Shown one piece after another: positions 16,173 to 19,733 of a stretch of DNA of 19,733 nt. The stretch is from Cyanobacteria bacterium UBA3301 (GTDB taxonomy: Bacteria; Cyanobacteriota; Vampirovibrionia; Gastranaerophilales; Gastranaerophilaceae). The number at the start of each line of letters is the position of its first letter. The first letter of the stretch is position 1. The notes beneath the pieces are model-generated. The model saw only the letters and a program-made list of their open reading frames with translations. It ran no database searches and had not been told where the DNA came from. Position numbers and translations under genes: made by a program. The stretch spans positions 10,253 to 29,985 of the forward strand of contig DESZ01000015.1 in NCBI GenBank assembly GCA_002361485.1, read 5' to 3'.

Positions 16173-17954
16173 ATGATTAAGACAGAATTCAAAGACCACG
16201 AATGCGGAAAATTAAACTTAGACAATATTGATCAAACCGTTACTCTATCGGGCTGGGTATCAACCGTTAGAGATTTGGGCGGTATTTTATTTATTGAATT
16301 GCGCGACAGAAGCGGATTTTTCCAGCTTGTAGCAAACCCTCAAATAAATCCTTCGGTACACGAAGTATTCGGTAAAGTAAAATCTGAATATGTAATAAAA
16401 GTTACAGGTAAAATCACAAGACGCCCTGAAGAAACATACAATGAAAAATATCCGACAGGTCAGGTTGAAATGTACCCTGAATCGGTTGAGATTTTATCGG
16501 AAGCAAAAACTTTACCGTTTGTATTGGATGATGAAAATGTTTCTGAAGATATTAGATTAAAATACAGATACCTTGATTTAAGACGTGAACAAATGCTGTC
16601 AAAACTTGTTTTACGCCACAATATTGTTCAAGCTATCAGAAATTACATGAATAATTTGGATTTCTTGGAAGTTGAAACACCAATTCTTATTAAAACAACT
16701 CCTGAAGGTGCAAGAGATTATTTGGTACCTTCAAGAGTTCAGGAAGGGAAATTTTTTGCGCTTCCTCAATCCCCTCAAATCTTTAAACAGTTATTGATGG
16801 TTGGCGGTATTGAAAGATATTACCAAATTGCAAAATGCTTTAGAGATGAAGATTTAAGAGCGGACAGACAACCTGAATTTACACAAGTCGATATTGAAAT
16901 GTCTTTTGTAAAACAACAGGATGTCATAAGAGTTGTAGAAGGCTTGATTGTTGATGCATTTAAAGCCGCAGGTGTTGAAGTAAAACCTCCGTTTACTCAA
17001 ATCACTTGGCAAGAAGCTATGGATCGTTTCGGTTCTGATAAGCCTGATACAAGATTTGGCTTGGAATTATTCGATTTGGGTGATATCATTATGCAATCGG
17101 AATTCCAAATTGTTAAAAATACATTGCAGCAAGGCGGTATCGTTCGCGGTATTAGAATACCGGGCGGAGCTAAATTCTCAAGAAAAGAAATTGATGATAT
17201 TACAAAAATCGCGGTATCATTCGGTGCAAAAGCTTTGGCTAACATTATTTACCAAGAAGACGGCACTCCGAAATCACCTGTTTTGAAGTTTGTAACTGAC
17301 GAACAGGCAAAAGCTATTCAAGACAGAGCAGGAGCACAAGCCGGCGATATAATCTTCTTCCTTGCCGATAAACCGAAATTAGTTTATGACATTATGGGCA
17401 GATTAAGATTACACTTCGGTAAAATGCTTAATTTGATTGATGAAAATAAACACAACTTATTATGGGTTGTTGACTTCCCAATGTTTGAATGGAGTGATGA
17501 AGAAGGCAGATATATGGCAATGCACCATCCGTTCACATCACCTAATTTGGAAGATTTAGACAAATTAAAAGCAGGCGATTTGGGTAATGTTAAATCAATC
17601 GCATATGATATAGTTTATAACGGAACAGAATTAGGCGGAGGCTCTGTCAGAATTCACTCATCCGAAGTTCAACAAGAAATCTTTAAAGCTTTAGGCTTAA
17701 CTCAAGAGGAAGCAGAAGAAAAATTCGGATTTATGGTTAATGCCCTACAATACGGAACTCCACCGCACGCAGGTTTAGCAATTGGTTTAGACAGACTTGT
17801 AGCTTTACTTGCAAGAACTGATTCAATTCGTGACGTTATCGCGTTCCCTAAAAATGCAGGTGCTAAATGCTTGATGTCAGGAGCTCCTGGGGAAGCATCA
17901 ATACAACAGTTAAGAGAACTTCACATAAAAAGCACGGTTCAAACAAATAAATAA
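16173..17954 (+). CDS. aspS: Aspartyl-tRNA synthetase
   Basis: It charges tRNA-Asp with aspartate in the cytoplasm. The 593-residue length is standard for the bacterial type. Domains are an OB-fold anticodon domain (1-105), a class II catalytic core, an inserted GAD domain (about 290-405) and the rest of the core. Motifs are FLEVETPILIKTTPEGARDY with YLVPSR; motif 2 CFRDEDLRADRQPEFTQVDI; and motif 3 GLAIGLDRLVALLARTDSIR. In the anticodon domain RDLGG (33-37) has Leu where non-discriminating enzymes usually have His, which points to the tRNA-Asp-specific form; this is inference from the family. An AAAGGAT run lies about 10 nt before the ATG, a long spacing. It ends at a hairpin terminator. Confidence 0.97.
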   Translation: MIKTEFKDHECGKLNLDNIDQTVTLSGWVSTVRDLGGILFIELRDRSGFFQLVANPQINPSVHEVFGKVKSEYVIKVTGKITRRPEETYNEKYPTGQVEMYPESVEILSEAKTLPFVLDDENVSEDIRLKYRYLDLRREQMLSKLVLRHNIVQAIRNYMNNLDFLEVETPILIKTTPEGARDYLVPSRVQEGKFFALPQSPQIFKQLLMVGGIERYYQIAKCFRDEDLRADRQPEFTQVDIEMSFVKQQDVIRVVEGLIVDAFKAAGVEVKPPFTQITWQEAMDRFGSDKPDTRFGLELFDLGDIIMQSEFQIVKNTLQQGGIVRGIRIPGGAKFSRKEIDDITKIAVSFGAKALANIIYQEDGTPKSPVLKFVTDEQAKAIQDRAGAQAGDIIFFLADKPKLVYDIMGRLRLHFGKMLNLIDENKHNLLWVVDFPMFEWSDEEGRYMAMHHPFTSPNLEDLDKLKAGDLGNVKSIAYDIVYNGTELGGGSVRIHSSEVQQEIFKALGLTQEEAEEKFGFMVNALQYGTPPHAGLAIGLDRLVALLARTDSIRDVIAFPKNAGAKCLMSGAPGEASIQQLRELHIKSTVQTNK

Positions 17955-17969
17955 TAATCACACTATATA

Positions 17970-18002
17970 AAAAAAGTCACCCATAGTAGGGTGTCTTTTT
18001 TT
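17970..18002. terminator. Hairpin terminator between aspS and the zinc-ribbon gene
   Basis: AAAAAAGTCACCC (17970-17982), a 6-nt loop ATAGTA and GGGTGTCTTTTTT form a 13-bp stem with a single T-T mismatch, followed by a T-run. It ends aspS and, with the A-run on the other side, can also stop the converging minus-strand gene that ends at 18004. Confidence 0.88.
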
Positions 18003-18003
18003 G

Positions 18004-18297
18004 CTATAAATTCTTTTTGATAAACTCATGAGCATCAATAACATCATCAACACTTATAGGCTCAGGACCGTCAAGAATATTTAATGCGGAATGAGTTTTA
18101 GAAACTCGATTAAAATTTAAAATAATATCCCCAAAATTTTTACCGCATTTATTGCATACAAGTTCAGCAAAATAAATATTACCTTCAGCAGATTTCACAT
18201 TTATAGATTCAATATCAAAATCATTTCTGCATTGCGAGCAACACAAATTTGTTAATAATTCTTTGACATTTTTATTATTAAATGAATTCATATACAT
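18004..18297 (-). CDS. Small zinc-ribbon protein
   Basis: This is a 97-residue protein with two Cys pairs at the distance of a zinc ribbon: CCSQC (C20, C23) and CNKCGK (C48, C51). Such ribbons bind one zinc and serve in nucleic-acid or protein contacts. The C-terminal part has a distinct conserved-looking segment LDGPEPISVDDVIDAHEFIK (75-94). I cannot name the family. No ribosome site precedes the first ATG (18297) or the second (Met3, 18291). A promoter-like pair, TTGAAA and TATAAA (18300-18327), ends right at the first ATG; if it is used, the RNA would start near 18293 and Met3 would be a leaderless start, giving 95 residues. It is a single gene facing aspS. Confidence 0.75.
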   Translation of the reverse strand: MYMNSFNNKNVKELLTNLCCSQCRNDFDIESINVKSAEGNIYFAELVCNKCGKNFGDIILNFNRVSKTHSALNILDGPEPISVDDVIDAHEFIKKNL

Positions 18298-18327
18298 ATT
18301 TTATATTAATTTTTGTAAAATTTTCAA
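18298..18327 (-). promoter_or_regulatory. Promoter-like element shared with the XRE gene
   Basis: On the minus strand TTGAAA (18322-18327), 16 bp, then TATAAA (18300-18305) form a fair sigma-70 promoter. The 22 bases 18298-18319 match 19109-19130 at 21 positions (C at 19121, T at 18310), in the same orientation relative to a minus-strand gene. Confidence 0.45.
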
Positions 18328-18375
18328 CTTTTTGTAGGAAAAATTGTTATTTTTCTTCAAAAAAGGGAGTATTAT

Positions 18376-18470
18376 TAATGAGACAGAAATGTCATGATGG
18401 AAGCAAATAAAGAAATTTGCAAGTGGTCTCAAAACAACCGATAGCGCAATGTAACCAAAGGAGGTTCGAT
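18376..18470 (+). promoter_or_regulatory. Structured leader of the 30-aa peptide gene (unknown class)
   Basis: The stretch before the small gene can fold. TGAGAC (18379-18384) pairs with GTCTCA (18426-18431) and encloses a 6-bp hairpin GCAAAT/ATTTGC (18403-18408 / 18415-18420). A competing hairpin GACA-GAAA-TGTC (18382-18393) shares bases with the outer stem. AACC occurs twice (18436-18439 and 18453-18456) and can pair with GGTT at the end of the Shine-Dalgarno (18463-18466). Alternative pairings near a ribosome site suggest a translational switch. It matches no riboswitch consensus I can recall. Confidence 0.4.
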
Positions 18471-18563
18471 ATGGCTATCAATCTAATTCTATTCGGATTT
18501 ATTGTATATACTGCATTGATTGTAGTACCAAGCATCTGGGAAGAATTAACCGCTCAAGGATAA
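18471..18563 (+). CDS. Single-span membrane peptide, 30 aa
   Basis: This short frame is supported by the best ribosome site in the window: AAGGAGG (18458-18464), 6 nt before the ATG, and a TAA at 18561. The peptide has one hydrophobic span, INLILFGFIVYTALIVVP (residues 3-20), followed by a polar tail SIWEELTAQG. Size and layout fit small membrane proteins in general: accessory subunits of membrane complexes, type I toxins or signalling peptides. The acidic rather than basic tail argues against a typical toxin. It faces a 90-nt foldable leader upstream, and no larger gene follows on this strand, so it seems to be the product of its own transcript. Confidence 0.65.
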   Translation: MAINLILFGFIVYTALIVVPSIWEELTAQG

Positions 18564-18745
18564 ATTATTTATCCAAGCATTAATCCGTTGCCAATTAAGA
18601 TAGTTTGAGAGATTTTAAGTGTTATTTTTACGTTTAAATTCATAAACGTATATTTTCTGTTGCTAAAATATTTGCAGCTTAAATTTCTCATAAGCATATA
18701 TTTAATGGTTTAAACATGCATCACACGACAAGAGTTTAAATGCTC
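18564..18745 (+). other. Gene-free stretch with a nested RNA-like fold
   Basis: I see no convincing gene here. GAGAGATTTTAAG (18607-18619) can pair with CTTAAATTTCTC (18678-18689), twelve pairs with one G-T and one bulged base. Inside lies a perfect 8-bp hairpin TACGTTTA-AATTCA-TAAACGTA (18629-18650). A nested fold of this size could be the 3' untranslated region of the 30-aa peptide transcript or a small RNA. AT-richness makes chance pairing possible. Confidence 0.35.
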
Positions 18746-18757
18746 TTATTCTTTTTT
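18730..18757 (+). terminator. Weak hairpin terminator
   Basis: AAGAG (18730-18734) and CTCTT (18743-18747) form a short stem followed by ATTCTTTTTTT. It would end the plus-strand transcript of the 30-aa peptide. It overlaps the 3' end of the XRE gene. A 5-bp stem is short, so the call is tentative. Confidence 0.35.
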
Positions 18758-19072
18758 TAACGATTTAACAATATGATAAAGAGTTTCAAGTTTTTGAGGA
18801 TTTTGAGCTATTAATTTTACATCATTTTGAATTTCTTCATATAAAATTTTAGGCTCCTTAAGATGCTCTGTGGAAAATAATTCTTCTGACGTTGTATTCA
18901 ATGCTAATATAATTTTATCCAAAGTATCAGCAGTAACGAAATTTTCACCAATCTCTATTCCACTCATAGTTCGTTGCGATACATCAACCTTTTCGGCTAA
19001 CTGTTCTTGTGTTAACCCTCTATTTATACGCATACGCTTAATTTTTAATCCTAGTTCTTGCTTTATACCCAT
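18746..19072 (-). CDS. XRE/Cro-family transcriptional regulator
   Basis: This is a 108-residue DNA-binding protein. Residues 6-66 are a Cro/C1-type helix-turn-helix: ELGLKIKRMRINRGLTQEQL, then AEKVDVSQRTMSGIEIGENF, where QRTMSGIE is the recognition helix region, and TLDKIILALNTTSEELF closes the five-helix bundle. The C-terminal 42 residues are helical (ILYEEIQNDVKLIAQNPQKL) and probably dimerise. No peptidase or ligand domain follows, so it is a simple repressor-type protein. Only a weak ribosome site (GAAGTC) precedes the ATG. It is divergent from the 127-aa gene at 19261. A palindrome between the two (19148-19162) is a natural operator candidate. Family members of this size occur both as chromosomal and as phage or toxin-antitoxin regulators; nothing else mobile is seen here. 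Confidence 0.9.
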   Translation of the reverse strand: MGIKQELGLKIKRMRINRGLTQEQLAEKVDVSQRTMSGIEIGENFVTADTLDKIILALNTTSEELFSTEHLKEPKILYEEIQNDVKLIAQNPQKLETLYHIVKSLKKE

Positions 19073-19108
19073 GACTTCATATTTCTATTAAATTTTGCAC
19101 TTAAAAGT

Positions 19109-19130
19109 ATTTTATATTAACTTTTGTAAA
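19109..19130 (-). promoter_or_regulatory. Second copy of the 22-nt promoter-like element
   Basis: It matches 18298-18319 at 21 of 22 positions, in the same orientation relative to the downstream gene. It contains TATAAA (19111-19116 on the minus strand), 16 bp after ATTACA. Transcription would start near 19104, giving the XRE gene a leader of about 32 nt. Confidence 0.4.
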
Positions 19131-19147
19131 CCTGTAATGCGACATTA

Positions 19148-19162
19148 TATCTATATTAGATA
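19148..19162. promoter_or_regulatory. Candidate operator of the XRE regulator
   Basis: TATCTA-TAT-TAGATA is a perfect 6-bp inverted repeat with a 3-bp spacer in the intergenic region between the XRE gene and the divergent gene at 19261. Cro/C1-type dimers bind sites of this size. No second copy was noticed. Confidence 0.4.
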
Positions 19163-19260
19163 AATTTAGAGATTTAATTTCATAAATTTTAGCAATTATT
19201 TTAATAAAAAAACTTTATATATATGTGAGAGATATAAAAGTATAAAAAAGGAGATTTATT

Positions 19261-19644
19261 ATGAGCAGCAATCAAATTCACGTATCCAATCCAGGTGGTA
19301 AAGGTTTTATTTACGGACCAAAATTAAAACCTAATCCAAAAGAATCATCACTTGTAAATTCATTAAAACAAAATGATGCATTAAATTATAGAACTTACCA
19401 TCAAAAAACAAACTATGGAACGATAAATATTAATCGAAATTCAAAAGGCGCAATAGTAGGCACAAGCGAATTCCACAATTTACCTGATGGCAGAGTATTA
19501 AGGGTTGATAAGGATAACTTAGGCAAGACATACCGTTCTGTGGAATTCAATAATCATAAATTAAATGATACAGAAATATACTATAATGATAAAGGTTTAC
19601 CTACAACAGAAAAAGAATTCAAGGGCTTAGATTTAAAAATTTAG
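19261..19644 (+). CDS. Small protein with YD-like repeats, 127 aa
   Basis: I do not know a named family. AAGGAG (19248-19253) lies 7 nt before the ATG, which fixes the start. The first 50 residues are polar and Gly/Pro-containing (SNPGGKGFIYGPKLKPNPKE), without signal peptide. From about residue 51 there are three or four beta-hairpin units of similar form: TININRNSKGAIVGTSEF, LRVDKDNLGKTYRSVEF and TEIYYNDKGLPTTEKEF. They resemble YD or MORN-like repeats and the YDxNG units of the giant protein at the left end. It is divergent from the XRE gene and may be controlled by it. It ends at a strong terminator. Confidence 0.75.
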   Translation: MSSNQIHVSNPGGKGFIYGPKLKPNPKESSLVNSLKQNDALNYRTYHQKTNYGTININRNSKGAIVGTSEFHNLPDGRVLRVDKDNLGKTYRSVEFNNHKLNDTEIYYNDKGLPTTEKEFKGLDLKI

Positions 19645-19675
19645 TATAAATATATTAGAACATAATACAAAATAA

Positions 19676-19714
19676 AAAAAGCGGAATCAACACAATTGGT
19701 TAATTCCGCTTTTT
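19676..19714 (+). terminator. Strong hairpin terminator
   Basis: AAAAAGCGGAAT (19676-19687) pairs exactly with ATTCCGCTTTTT (19703-19714), and AAC/GTT inside the loop extend the stem. The T-run follows the right arm. It ends the 127-aa gene and would work in both directions. Confidence 0.88.
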
Positions 19715-19733
19715 CTAAATTAGGTGTCGGCAA

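Noticed and set aside
18376..18470. Leader as a glutamine (glnA or downstream-peptide), c-di-GMP, preQ1, TPP or SAM riboswitch
   Set aside because: None of the conserved core sequences of these classes that I can recall is present, so only an unclassified structured leader is reported.
18458..18475. GGTTCGAT looks like a tRNA T-loop
   Set aside because: There is no matching T-stem, acceptor stem or anticodon arm around it, and it is explained by the Shine-Dalgarno and start of the peptide gene.
18471..18563. The 30-aa peptide loosely recalls small photosystem subunits such as PsbM or PsbX (Asn near the start, then a hydrophobic span ending VVP)
   Set aside because: Any single-span peptide of this size gives such a likeness; residues after the Pro differ, and no photosynthesis gene is in the window.
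18746..19644. XRE regulator plus small neighbour as a toxin-antitoxin or phage module
   Set aside because: The genes are divergent rather than overlapping, the partner has YD-like repeats and no toxin motif, and no integrase, transposase or attachment site is visible.

Overview
The window is AT-rich. It combines envelope and gene features that fit a non-photosynthetic relative of the cyanobacteria, most likely the gut clade Gastranaerophilales (Vampirovibrionia, 'Melainabacteria'). Support for this is an S-layer-homology (SLH) surface protein beside a TolC-type outer-membrane channel, an ordinary bacterial translation gene set, very low G+C, and several hypothetical proteins that share a short Phe-containing N-terminal tag. 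I recall that tag as common in this clade, but I could not check it. The assignment is an inference, not a proof.

Layout, left to right. (1) 1-4961, minus: a giant gene without a stop that runs off the left edge. It has EF-hands, YD-like repeats, a LysM domain, a long unassigned body and an EAKKAE repeat tail. A 137-codon gene with a degenerate EF-hand lies upstream of it (5086-5499). (2) 5670-8243, plus: a fusion of a periplasmic-binding-protein-like domain with a TolC-type channel, with its own promoter and ending at a perfect 36-bp palindromic terminator. (3) 8295-10285, minus: three hypothetical genes in a row. The last is a diverged CheR-like methyltransferase, and the first starts at a TTG with an ideal Shine-Dalgarno. 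(4) 10418-11563, plus: an exported SLH protein with a beta-rich C-terminal domain. (5) 11593-16066, minus: a probable operon rqcH - 60-aa protein - CheD-like protein - rsmE - cca, mixing ribosome quality control, rRNA methylation and tRNA CCA addition with lineage-specific genes. (6) 16173-17954, plus: aspS, divergent from rqcH, with a hairpin terminator. (7) 18004-19644: a mixed tail with a small zinc-ribbon protein, a structured leader followed by a 30-residue membrane peptide, an XRE-family repressor and a divergent small protein with YD-like repeats.

Convergent gene pairs are separated by compact two-way terminators, two of which overlap a stop codon. The points most worth a second look are: the giant multidomain protein; the shared N-terminal tag on otherwise unrelated proteins, two of which look like diverged CheR and CheD; the leader plus 30-residue peptide; a 22-nt element (21 of 22 identical) in front of the zinc-ribbon and XRE genes, which may make the former a leaderless transcript; and an RqcH that seems to lack its helix-hairpin-helix domain. 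All domain calls come from reading motifs by eye; no database search was possible.
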